Source: Tethya wilhelma
Taxonomy: Eukaryota > Porifera > Demospongiae > Tethyida > Tethyidae
Length of the DNA: 64,000 nt
NCBI GenBank assembly: GCA_964030475.1
Contig: CAXIPT010000002.1
Span: 3,023,289-3,087,288, forward strand
Reading direction: 5' to 3'
The notes below the pieces were generated by a model. It was not told where the DNA came from. It worked only from the letters and a program-made list of their open reading frames with translations, and made no database searches. Shown one piece after another: positions 52,101 to 60,241 of this stretch. A program made the translations under genes and the position numbers. The first letter of the stretch is position 1. Each line of letters starts with the position of its first letter.

Positions 52101-55100
52101 TATGGTGTTTGTGTGTGCGTGTGTGAGTGTGTGTGAGTGTGAGTGTGCAAGTGTATAAATAATTTCCTCACCTTCAAAGTACTCCCTCACTGGCCGGGGA
52201 GTCTCTTCAGTAATATTCAACACGTTATTTCCAAAATAATCCTCAGCAGCTTCTACCTCAAGAGACAAGAAAGTCGTTTCTGCTGACTTGGCAATCTCTC
52301 TCCTCAAATCCTTCAGTTCATCTTCATCATCTGTTGTAAGCCGAACGAAAATTAAGGATTCAAATTCTCGTCTAAAAACACGCGAGTCTTGATCCAACAC
52401 CACACGGTCCATAGACGAGGGTCCACTAAGAATGGTTATGTATGATGCATTGAAAGTTTCCGGGAAAACTGCTTCGGAGAATTTCAAGATGAGGAAATTG
52501 TCGTTCAGATTTAGATCAAAGTATCTCAACCGTGGTGGGGAGGTGTCTTCAGTGAGGCTTGACGCTTGAATCGCCTCCGTATCGTTGAGCGGTTGGTTCT
52601 CATTATCGTTCATGTCCAGGACCGTACCCATATCGAGAGAGATATAGGTATCATTGATTGTGTTTGCCAAGTCTGGGTTGACTTTGAGAGCATTCAGGTC
52701 AAGATCGAGTTGGATTTCAAGGGAAGAGACACCGGTCTCGTTCACCAATGGTGGACCACCTACTATAAACTGATGCACAACGAAATCATCACTCGTGCTA
52801 GAGTTGGGAAGATTCTGGATGGATATTCCATTAGCTATAATAGTGTTTGGGTTCACAACTTCATCAAAGTGAAGAGTAATTATCCCAGAGTCCAGATCGA
52901 GATCGAACGCAAGAAGTCGAGCGCCTGTCGTATCCGGCACCAGGGTTCGGACTTGAGTCGGGGGGACACCTGGTGGCCCCCTACCATAGATGTCCGTTGC
53001 AATACCGGATGGAAAAGAGACATACGTGTTGAACTCAGAGGTGGCTAAATCGAGATTGTTTTTCAAGGCATTCATGTCGTCAAAAGAGAGCGGTATATTG
53101 ATGGTATAGTTGTCTCTCTCTTCAATCACAAGTGGCTGAGGGTAGGCATAAGGACCTTGTAGAGTGTAGGAATTGTTGCTGGTTGAGTTCTCTGATATGG
53201 TGATCAGAAGAGGCTGGACCGATTGTACGTCCATCACATCGCTAAAGTGTAAGGAGAGAACAGCACTGTCCATGTCAAGATCGATAAACTCGAGAAAAGG
53301 TGGAGTAATATCGTTCACGAAGGCTCCAAGCTGCAATCTTGTAGCGTTGAAAAGATTCGTAGGTATCACTGGATTTGATGCCATGTCACTCAGTGCTGTA
53401 TCATTGAATGCGATCCAAGTGTTGCTGCCGTTAGAAGCGAAATCGAAACTGAGCTTCAAAATACGCAAGTCCCTTCGATTGAAAGCCACATTCACTTGTT
53501 GTTTTCTCTCATCCACGTATGAAAGTCCTCCACCGGTCAGGAAGTAGAAAGGATTGTCCACTGTAATGTTCCGATAAATCGTGCAGCCTCGCAGAGAGAG
53601 AGGATAAGGATCCACTTCACTGAGCATTTCTTCCATCATGGCTTCCAAAGTCGAATTCTCTTCAGTAGCATTACCAGCTCCACCGCTTCCGCTGGCAGAC
53701 ATCCCAAATAGACCACTCCCACTGCCACTCCCACTTCCCGAGTTACTGTCGTCCAATCCAGTGGTGGTCGTCTGCTGTTGAGTAGTGACTGGTGCGGTGG
53801 TCGGTGGCACAATGGTAGGGTTTGTGAGAGAAAACGGGCACGAAATGACATACTCGCCCGGCTGGAAGAGATGAGTCAAGTTGAAAATGGTCCCATTTTC
53901 GAAATAGATCGAATACCAGTCGTTGATGGGAATTCGATCATATATTCCAAGATCTAAAGAACGGTTAGAAGCGACTGCAATTTCTTCCAAGTTGATGGAG
54001 GAAAGATTGACAGGTTCGTCAAACTGGAGGGTGAGGGTCCAGTTATCGAAATTGAAAGCTCTAAACGACTCCAATTGTGGTCTGGTTGTATCAGGCACAA
54101 ACTCAGACACTTGGAGAGCATTTACCCCATCAGCTCGTGGAGCAATTCCATTTCCGCTGATATCTTCGACAAGATAAGAGTAAGTGAAGAAGGAATCTTC
54201 ACGTGAAGAGAAGAGGGTTTCGTAGGACTTGAGGAGATTGAGATCGGGTGACGTCATGAACCATTCGATAGAGAGACCGTCCTCACTACGATAAGATGTC
54301 CCACTCTCACGCAAGTTGAGAGACACGGTTGCCGACTCAGCATCTTGGAAGGTAGCATTCATGGGAATGAATGTAGCTAATCGGACAACTTCATCGAAAG
54401 TGAAAGTCATTCGACCAGAATCAAGGTCAATCGTAAACAGAGTCAGAATCGGAGGAGTGGTATCTGGAGTGAACACCCTAGGTTGGTGGAAAGTGTCAAT
54501 TGTGTCCGGTAGTATCGGTACTATTGGATTTCCAAGGACATCAGTCAGAAAGCCTGAAGAAAAACGGATCCAGCAGTTGCTGTCGTACGTGCACAGATCA
54601 GTATTGAGTTTAAGTCGATTCAGATCTTGATCACTGATTTGAAAAGTGACGTTAAAGTTGTCACCACCAGTTGTACTCAATTCTGTAAACTCAAACATGT
54701 GTGTTGCATTAACGTAGGCATCATTCAGCGTGATCTGGCTAACATTGATGGTAGAAACATCCACAGTTTCGGAAAACTCGAGCCTAAAAGTGCCCGAATT
54801 GTGATCAAACTCAACATAGCTATCCACCATCGGGTCTGTTTCATCAGGATTATAAGTACCAAGAAAAAGAGATGATAATTCTTCGTTGAAATTCATCGCC
54901 ACATCTTGGACAAGTCGATCGCTCGAAGAAATGAAACAATTTGTTGAAGTTGTGCAAATTCGAAGTCTCTTGAGCTCATTCAAGTCGCTCTCTGCGAGCT
55001 GCACGCGAGTAAATGTCAACAGCCCTCTGTCAAGATGCATGCTGCTTTCAAGAGTGTGTTCTCTTGCTGGCGAGATGGAGTCATCACTTTGAAAAGTGAG

Positions 55101-58100
55101 AGCAGTTGCGTCAAAAGTGCTCAAAGAAATCGTCTCGTCAAAAAAGAGCGTAAAAATACCACTGTTATAGTCGAGATCGAAACCTTGAATCACAGGTCCG
55201 CTCGAATCTGCCACAAAATTGGTCGCTAACATACCATCGTTCATTGGAATGGCATCCACATAGTTATCATTAGTGTCCTGAACAGTAGCCGAGGTGATGC
55301 TGATATACGTGTTACTCCTGATTGAAGCAAGATTGGTAGTTGCCTTGATGTCGTTCAAATCGGTCACAAGAAGGTCAACATCAACTGTAGTGCTAGATCG
55401 CAGTGACACCAGTCCTCCTCGAAGAGTGTGAGTGGAGGTAGGAGAACGCGGTGCATTCTGTAGTGTAATCTGCATTGTGTCAAAGCTTGTGACATTGATG
55501 GACTCAGAAAACGTGAGAGTCAGGATACCGAGGTTTAGATCAAAGTCAAAATCATCGAGGGTAGGATTGGTCTGATCTTCAGTTAGACTTGTGATCTGAA
55601 GAGCGTTAGAGCTCGGGATCTCCACACTCGGATTGCTACTGGTGTCTTGGACGGTGCCTTCTTCGAGTGCGATAAACGTGGTACTGTTCATGGTGGCAAG
55701 TGGAAAAGTAGCCGAAATGGAGTTGAAATCTTCATCAGAAAGATCAAACACAAAGATGGTTCCATCTGTGCTTGAAGTTCGTGTGAAAGCACCAAGAAGG
55801 ACGCTCTGCGTAGGGTCACTTTGGTCATCCTGGAGACGGACTCGTGTGATGCTAAAAGTACGAGCAGCAACAGTTTCGTCAAACGAAAACGTCAACACTC
55901 TCTGGTCCAAGTCGAGGCTGAAGCTTAGAAGCCTTGGAGGGACTGTATCGGGAGTGAAAGCTGTTGCTTCTCTTGCGTTGTTTGAAGGAATAGACACCAC
56001 TCGATTCCCGGCAGGATCTTGAACAGCATTAACGGTCATCGTAAGAAAGGTGTTTGCTCCGGAAGTAGCAATGTTGTTGTACAATTTGAGGTTGTTGGCA
56101 TCATCTTCTGAAAGTTGCAACACGACCGAAGTGCCGTCTTCTTGGCTCGAAACACCACCAGTGAGTGGAATGGATCTTGCACCGGCAATATTCGTACTGA
56201 CCTGACTTTGCACTGTAATCTGGGTCGGATCGAGACTCGAGGCCCGAACTGTTTCGGTGAAAGTGAGCACCAACTGCTCGGCACTCATGTCGAGCAAAAA
56301 TGAGTCTAATCGTGGCTGTGTCGTATCATCAATGTAGACAGCAACTTCCTGGGCAGACAAGAAAGTGATTTCACTCAAACGATTACCGTTCATGTCTTGA
56401 ACGGCATAAGGTGTTGCCGTGATGTAAGTATCACTCTCACCCGTTGCAAGGTTGTTGACGGCTTTGATGTTATTGAGATCACTTTGGGAGAGAGTGAGCT
56501 CAATGGTGGGACTATCGACTGTAGAGGAGGTCCCGTCTGTCAGAGTGTATTGAACACTGGAGCGAAGGGCTCGATTGACCAGCGTCAGAGCCGATATATT
56601 GAAGGTGTCTGCATTTACAGTCTCGTCGAAAGTCAAGCTTAGGGTACCCGTGTTCATATCGAGCGAGAAAAATCGAAGAACCGGATCGGTTTGATCTGAT
56701 ACAACAATTTGAGCCTGTAGTGCTCGCCCGTTAGCAATAGCCAGTATATCATTTCTGTTCATATCGTCAATAGCAGTACTGGTGATGGTCAGGTAAGTGT
56801 TGCCTCTGTTCGTACCCAGTCCAATATCAGCTTTGATGTTGTTAGCATCATCTTCGTTGAGTTGGATAGCAAATCTGAAATCGGCATCAGGTGGAATGAG
56901 ACCAGCATAGCCTGTGAGCGTATACGAGTCGGTAGTGCTGGTAGCACTTTGAAGACGGATTTGGTTTGGTCGTAGCGTAAGGATATCTACAGTCTCGGAG
57001 AAAGTCAAAATGACTTGTCCCTCGTCCATATTGAGGGTCCACATCTCAAGAGATGGTCGCGAGGAATCAGCCACAAACCGAGAAGCTTGAAAAGAATTTC
57101 CGTCCGTGAGAGCAACAACATCAATACCATTCACATCATCCACCAAAGTGGCCGTTGCAGTCAAGTAGGAGTTCTGCATGGCCGTCGTGAGATTGCGAAT
57201 CTGTTTCAACCTGTTTAGGTCACTACTTCCGATCATGACGACAATTTGAAAACCATCGTCACTGCCACTGGAAGAAGATTCCCTGCTCAGTGTGTGCCAC
57301 TCCATCGGTAAACGGTTGAGAGTACTCTGAAGTGTAATGGCACTCACGTCCACTGTGGCTCCTAGTATGACATCATCAAGAGACACGACCATCTCTCCCG
57401 AGTTCATGTTCAACGTGAACCCAGTAACTCTGGGAGCCGAAGTATCGAGCATGAGCAGATTCACCTGTAGTGCTTCCGAAACGGGCAACTCTACACTCGT
57501 ATGTCTGTTTGTGTCATCTGCCAGTCCAGACAGGGTGGATAAAAAGGTGTCATTTTGGCTGGTCGCAATCTCTTCGCTAACCTCGATAAAAGTGGCATCT
57601 GCATTAGCAAACGTGAAGGCAACGTTCGCAGAAGCGGCAAGCGAAGTAGGGAGAATGACTCCACCTGTAAGCTGACGGCTAATGGCACCCATGCGCGAGG
57701 AATGAAGTACAAGCCTGTCCAGGTTGATGGTGGATATGAGGACTGGTTCGCTGAAGATCAGAGTCATCGTGTTGCTGTCGAGATCTAGATCAAACTCGCG
57801 AATCTCGGGCGGAGCTAGATCTGGAATGAAAACAGACGCAGGTTGAGCATTGGCATTGGTAATGGCCTGAGCTGCATTCTGTTGGAAGGACAAATCAGTC
57901 ACTGTACGTGCCTCCATTGAGAGGAAAGTGTTACCCATTTCTGTAGCAACAGTGGGACGAGACTGCAAAGCATTGATGTCGGCGTCTGAGAGGATAACTC
58001 TTATCTCTTCATCATTCTCGGTCGTGAGCAAAGTCCCCGAAGTAAGCTGATACTGATCAGCTTCGTCAGTCACTCCCATCGTATTCTGCAGTGTAATGCC

Positions 58101-60241
58101 CGTGATATCAAAGGAGGTATAGTCTATAGGCTCATCAAAAGTAAGCACCAGCTCTCGAGATGTCATATTGAGAGTGAAACCATCTAAAACCGGACTGCTA
58201 AAATCGTCGACAAAGCTAACAACATATCGCGATGAACTTCGGACACGATTTGGTAATGTGAGTACATCATTGCCTGCCATGTCTGTGATAAAATCTCCTG
58301 GGTCTGCAATCGTGAGCCAGCAAGTAGCAGCAGACGTGCACACTCTGTTGTTGAGTTTCAAACGATTCAGCTCGGCAGGTGAAAGCGTAAAAGTGACAGT
58401 CACGTTCTCCACACAAGTGGGAGCCAAACAAACTATGCTGTCCATCACCTCGAAAGAGTCGTGTGGTAAGGAAACATCAGCGTGATGCTGGAAGAAGAGT
58501 GTGCCTGGTGTGGAAATGGACCGTGTGTCCACAGGCTCGCTAAACTCGATCGTGAATTGACCTGAGTCTAAATCGAACTCGAGGAAACCATTCTGTACTA
58601 CCTGTGGTCTTGTGCTATCTCGAATAGTGCCATTAACTTGGCGTGGTGTAATGACTGGTGTAAGTCGTACTCCTCTTACTGTGATGCCACTATTATCTGT
58701 CACTGTGTAGTAGCTATTTGCAGCACTTGTGCCCAAGTTTCTATTTACTTTGAGGGCGTTTAGATCAGACAATGTGAGGAACACTTCGATTTCCTGATTA
58801 CTTAGCTGCACTGCCGGTCTATCACAATCACTGAATGGCAATCTTTCAGCCCTAGATGACCTGCCAATGGTACAAATTTATCTGTGAAACAAATTCATTT
58901 GGGAAAAAAAAATCTTGAGATCAAGCTAGGGTTTGAACTCTAGTCTCTTGAATTCTAGTCGAATGCTCTTACCACTGAGCTACTAGAACTCATAAGCATT
59001 AGAACAGAGAATAGTAGTATATACTACTATTCATAGACACTAGTCGACTTCCAAACCAGATCTCAAGACCTACGAGTGATGGCATGACCTGCATGCCGCA
59101 AAACATGACCATCATGTTCTTCCCGAAACAACAGAGCATGTGCCAATGTACTAACTTGTAGTCTATTGCTAAAAGTGGATTCACAATTATTCTCCATTGC
59201 ATCACATAGAAATAATTATTCGCCCGCAACATTTGATACACACTTACACAACATATTACATAACCACTATGGAAAAAATTCTAGTTGTCAACATCTTGTG
59301 CTGCATTGCATGAAGTATTAAAATGCAATGCTATACTAGATATTGTGAATCCACTTACAGAGTCATCACACAAACTATCGTTTGGTAGCTAGTCATCAAT
59401 ATTAACAGGCTACTAATGAAGTCGACATGTTACATCTGTCTCTAATTAGTGATACGTATTGGCAAAAATAGTGTATAATTATGACAGTCACACTTATACA
59501 TAACACTTTGAAGATTATAGGGTAAATCGGGAAATACCTGTAGTTTAATAAAAAAATTTTTTTGTAGGAAACTGCATTAAAATCTACAAAGATTTCAAAA
59601 TTGCAAACTCTTAAATGATTGTGATGACCCGTTAAACATTTTTTTTTACGTGGGTACTGCCCAGTAGTAGCCAGGTAGTAGCCCTGTACCAATATAAATT
59701 TAATGCCTTGTATTCAAGAGTACCACTTACGTATCACTAAGAAGAGTGAAGGCTGTGCAGTTAATGTTAGTGGCGTCCACTTGTGCACGGTTAAATCGAA
59801 TGATCAGGCTACCAGCATCCAAGTCCAATATAACTCGATCCACAGCTGAACATGAAAGACAGCAACAAAATTAAGAATGAATACACAAACTAATAGCAAC
59901 ACAAGATTAGTGAAGAGTGTACCCAAATAATGCTATGTTGGTAAAATTTTCCTACTGTTTAGAAAACAAGCAAACAAAAAACAGTGTCCTACTGTACACA
60001 TATAAAAGCAGCAGGCTATATAGAAGTCACGTTAGACACTGTATATATACGTAGCTACCATGTAACATAATTTGTAGCTTCCCACAAAATACATTGGCAT
60101 ATCAAATAAACAACAGCCTATATAAAGTTTAAACCCACTTTGTGCCTGTCCTGTGCACGCCATGAGCAGTAGCACCACCACTAGAAGACACAGCTGACTA
60201 CACCTTGGAAGCTTGAAGCTCCTTACAGCTGTACCCTCCAT
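9652..60241 (-). CDS. Giant secreted tandem-repeat protein, about 16,320 residues (five coding exons)
   Basis: Exons, 5' to 3' on the minus strand: 60,241-60,139; 59,845-59,731; 58,860-52,172; 51,948-40,405; 40,162-9,652. All introns have GT/AG ends and matching phases (1, 2, 1, 1). Adding one base for the apparent deletion near 12,815, the exons total 48,963 bases, exactly divisible by three. The start ATG at 60,241 has a good context (ACAAACATGG) and an in-frame TGA 51 bases upstream. Domain order: signal peptide (first ~30 residues); about 120 Ig-like repeats of 115-130 residues; three IPT/TIG domains; one Calx-beta-like domain; stop. No transmembrane helix or GPI signal is visible, so it is probably secreted into the extracellular matrix. 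The repeats are acidic and rich in N-glycosylation sequons, with Ser-Gly tracts in loops. I know of no named orthologue. A matrix or adhesion role is inferred from architecture only. Confidence 0.85.
9720..10105 (-). other. Calx-beta-like domain, C-terminal
   Basis: It reads F-S-F-V-E-P-T-F-I-V-S-E-T-D, then I-T-V-V-R, V-S-I-Q-A-F-D-G-S-A, S-G-S-H-F and F-Q-V-E-I, ending D-T-A-T-L-V-I-R. The order F-x-V-x-E, V-x-R, A-x-x-G-S-A-x-x-G-x-x-F, A-x-L-x-I is that of Calx-beta domains, which bind calcium in Na/Ca exchangers, integrin beta-4 and sponge aggregation factors. The usual aspartate after G-x-D-F is not conserved here. Two further cysteines follow before the stop. Confidence 0.75.
10112..10404 (-). 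other. IPT/TIG domain 3
   Basis: It begins V-S-G-V-V-P-D-S and has Y-V-N-I-S-G-E-N-F-G-P, N-C-T-E and L-I-S-C-L-V-Q-P (the same cysteine pair). It ends P-S-N-V-T-F-Y. The first glycine pair of the signature is lost (F-R-D-L-P-T), so it is somewhat divergent. Confidence 0.8.
10405..10682 (-). other. IPT/TIG domain 2
   Basis: It begins P-P-E-I-D-R-L-F-P-T, has G-G-T-L-L-T-I-F-G-N-N-F-G, and a cysteine pair (V-E-C-T and L-T-C-I-T) typical of the family. It ends S-A-N-V-S-F. This is the best match of the three to the IPT/TIG consensus. Confidence 0.9.
10683..10972 (-). other. IPT/TIG domain 1
   Basis: This segment of the giant protein begins P-V-F-V-S-V-V-P-I-A-G, then G-G-T-I-L-I-I-T-G-G-N-F-G, and ends N-A-F-T-Y-L-A. 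The G-G-T-x-L-x-I-x-G-x-N-F-G signature and the closing F-x-Y are classical for IPT/TIG Ig-like folds, found in plexins, Met-type receptors and secreted matrix proteins. Confidence 0.85.
12804..12825 (-). other. Single-base frame break in exon 5
   Basis: The long frame ends here at a TAG (12,806-12,804) in the middle of the I-K-A-L-T-D-L-A-T segment of a repeat. Supplying one base at about 12,813-12,815 restores L-T-D-L-A-T and carries on through the D-D-M-N-R-N-Q turn and four more repeats. The overlap with a conserved sequence leaves little doubt that both parts belong to one gene. Confidence 0.8.
40163..40404 (-). other. Giant gene intron 4
   Basis: A 242-base phase-1 intron with donor GTGAGT and acceptor CCCATTCAG. 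Splicing rebuilds the L-T-G-G-S-T sequence of repeat 47 exactly, which validates both ends. Confidence 0.85.
40405..51948 (-). CDS. Giant gene exon 4: repeats 18 to 47 (first part)
   Basis: 11,544 bases of coding sequence, clean except for about 42,890-43,665. I count 21 repeats before that damaged zone, about two inside it and seven after it. Ser-Gly loop inserts occur at 49,345-49,450, 44,530-44,570 and 41,580-41,645. The insert at 44,530-44,650 lies between the N-T-Y-L strand and the D-M-A-G-N turn and is also rich in Met and Asn. The repeat near 47,230-47,340 is a variant with T-A-W-L and I-L-D-Q-N that recurs later in the protein. The exon ends in phase 1 inside the L-T-G-G sequence of repeat 47 (ACAG|GTGAGT). 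Confidence 0.8.
42890..43665 (-). other. Frame-broken segment within exon 4 (about two repeats)
   Basis: Repeat landmarks (S-F-N-L-D-I-D-S-G-E-L, D-L-N-E-I, D-M-N-A-N-P) are all recognisable but spread over three frames. Single-base gains or losses are needed near 42,900, 42,930, 43,190, 43,260, 43,345, 43,585 and 43,660. The flanking frames agree with each other, so the net change is a multiple of three. Concentrated indels bounded by kilobases of clean frame suggest poor sequence quality rather than gene decay. Confidence 0.75.
51949..52171 (-). other. Giant gene intron 3
   Basis: A 223-base phase-1 intron. The donor is GTGAGG; the acceptor is a (CA)n tract followed by CTCTAG ending at 51,949. 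This is the only AG that keeps the frame before the next conserved repeat start. It contains a GT-rich microsatellite (52,107-52,150, plus strand). Confidence 0.65.
52172..58860 (-). CDS. Giant gene exon 3: repeats 1 (second half) to 17
   Basis: 6,689 bases, entering in phase 2 and leaving in phase 1 at GAAG|GTGAGG. By eye it holds the end of repeat 1 plus 16 more repeats, each opening with D-x-T/S-x-P and carrying F-D-L-D-L-D-x-G, E-T-V-N, D-L-N-x-I-K and D-M-N-x-N landmarks. These N-terminal repeats are the most divergent: several replace the N-T-F-I strand with a cysteine pair (near 58,330, 54,945 and 54,585), and some lack the D-M-N sequence. Repeat 14 has a large loop insertion at 53,640-53,815 with a Thr-rich mucin-like stretch (T-T-A-P-V-T-T-Q-Q-Q-T-T-T-T) followed by repeated Ser-Gly dipeptides. 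The open frame continues past the donor into the intron, where it decodes as His/Thr-rich (CA)n microsatellite; that part is not exon. Confidence 0.85.
58861..59730 (-). other. Giant gene intron 2 (carries a tRNA-like sequence)
   Basis: An 870-base phase-2 intron from GTAAGT (59,730) to an acceptor ending CATTGGCAG at 58,861. The rest is AT-rich without coding signal, apart from the tRNA-like segment near its 3' end listed below. Confidence 0.75.
58919..58989 (-). tRNA. tRNA-like sequence (pseudo-tRNA or tRNA-derived SINE head)
   Basis: On the minus strand a perfect A box (TAGCTCAGTGG, 58,982-58,972) and a perfect B-box core (GTTCAAACC, 58,938-58,930) stand 44 bases apart, as in a real tRNA, and a D-stem GCTC/GAGC forms. 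The putative acceptor arms (58,989-58,983 and 58,925-58,919) pair at five of seven positions. The anticodon and T stems pair poorly, and the loop would read CTAGAAT (anticodon AGA). A run of nine T residues just downstream (58,912-58,904) could stop RNA polymerase III. The weak stems suggest a pseudogene or the head of a tRNA-derived SINE rather than a working tRNA. Confidence 0.5.
59731..59845 (-). CDS. Giant gene exon 2: first half of repeat 1
   Basis: A 115-base exon that standard open-frame calling misses because of its length. It reads V-D-R-V-I-L-D-L-D-A-G-S-L-I-I-R-F, matching the F-D-L-D-L-D-x-G-x-L-x-L-x-F strand pair of every later repeat, then I-N-C-T-A-F-T-L-L-S. The usual E-T-V-N is replaced by a divergent R-A-Q-V-D-A-T-N. 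It ends in phase 2 (AC|G) at a perfect GTAAGT donor. Confidence 0.85.
59846..60138 (-). other. Giant gene intron 1
   Basis: A 293-base phase-1 intron. The donor is GTGGGT and the acceptor is TTTCATGTTCAG, ending at 59,846. Confidence 0.75.
60139..60241 (-). CDS. Giant gene exon 1: signal peptide
   Basis: This encodes 34 residues: a basic start, then a hydrophobic core (L-C-L-L-V-V-V-L-L-L-M-A-C), then T-G-Q-A-Q, a typical cleavage region. The exon ends in phase 1 at a GTGGGT donor (60,138-60,133). The split codon A|CT gives Thr and leads straight into the first repeat in exon 2, which is good evidence for the join. Confidence 0.85.

Larger units (their letters stand above)
10985..59845 (-). 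repeat. Coding tandem array of about 120 Ig-like repeats (115-130 residues each)
   Basis: Conserved landmarks per unit, in order: D-x-T-x-P-x-L; F-D-L-D-L-D-x-G; L-T-F-S/D-E-T-V-N-x-S-S-L; I-T-L-Q; Y-T-L-T-G-G; hydrophobic strand V-x-I-x-L; D-L-N-x-I-K-R; L-A-T-S-x-x-N-T-F-I-S; D-M-N-x-N-x-V; A-x-Q-V. My visual tally by exon segment is 17, 21, 2 (damaged zone), 7, 69 and 4, about 120 in all. F-S-E-T-V followed much later by D-M-x-G-N-P matches the two landmarks of SbsA/Big_5-type Ig-like domains, while the D-L-N-x-I-K-R helix-like segment is not a usual part of that family. D-x-D-x-G and D-M-N-x-N could bind calcium. The family assignment is by eye and needs a profile search. Confidence 0.8.

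Noticed and set aside
52014..52171. C-terminal His/Thr-rich tail continuing the exon 3 frame
   Set aside because: It translates a (CA)n microsatellite beyond a good GTGAGG donor. The next conserved repeat resumes after a matching acceptor.
9652..58841. Many plus-strand open frames of 60-230 codons opposite the giant gene
   Set aside because: They are antisense shadows produced by the repeated codon pattern. They have no independent motifs, and their composition (rich in Ser, Arg, Val) follows the complement of the repeat.
10985..59845. CRISPR-like or satellite array, or cadherin repeats
   Set aside because: The periodicity is at protein level with diverged codons, not short identical DNA repeats. 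The cadherin signatures (D-x-N-D-N-x-P with L-D-R-E and D-x-D motifs in cadherin order) are absent despite the D-M-N-x-N turn.
10985..59845. Dockerin-type calcium repeats, suggested by D-L-N-x-I-K-R
   Set aside because: The paired D-x-N-x-D-G loop that dockerins require before the helix is missing, and the unit length of about 120 residues is wrong.
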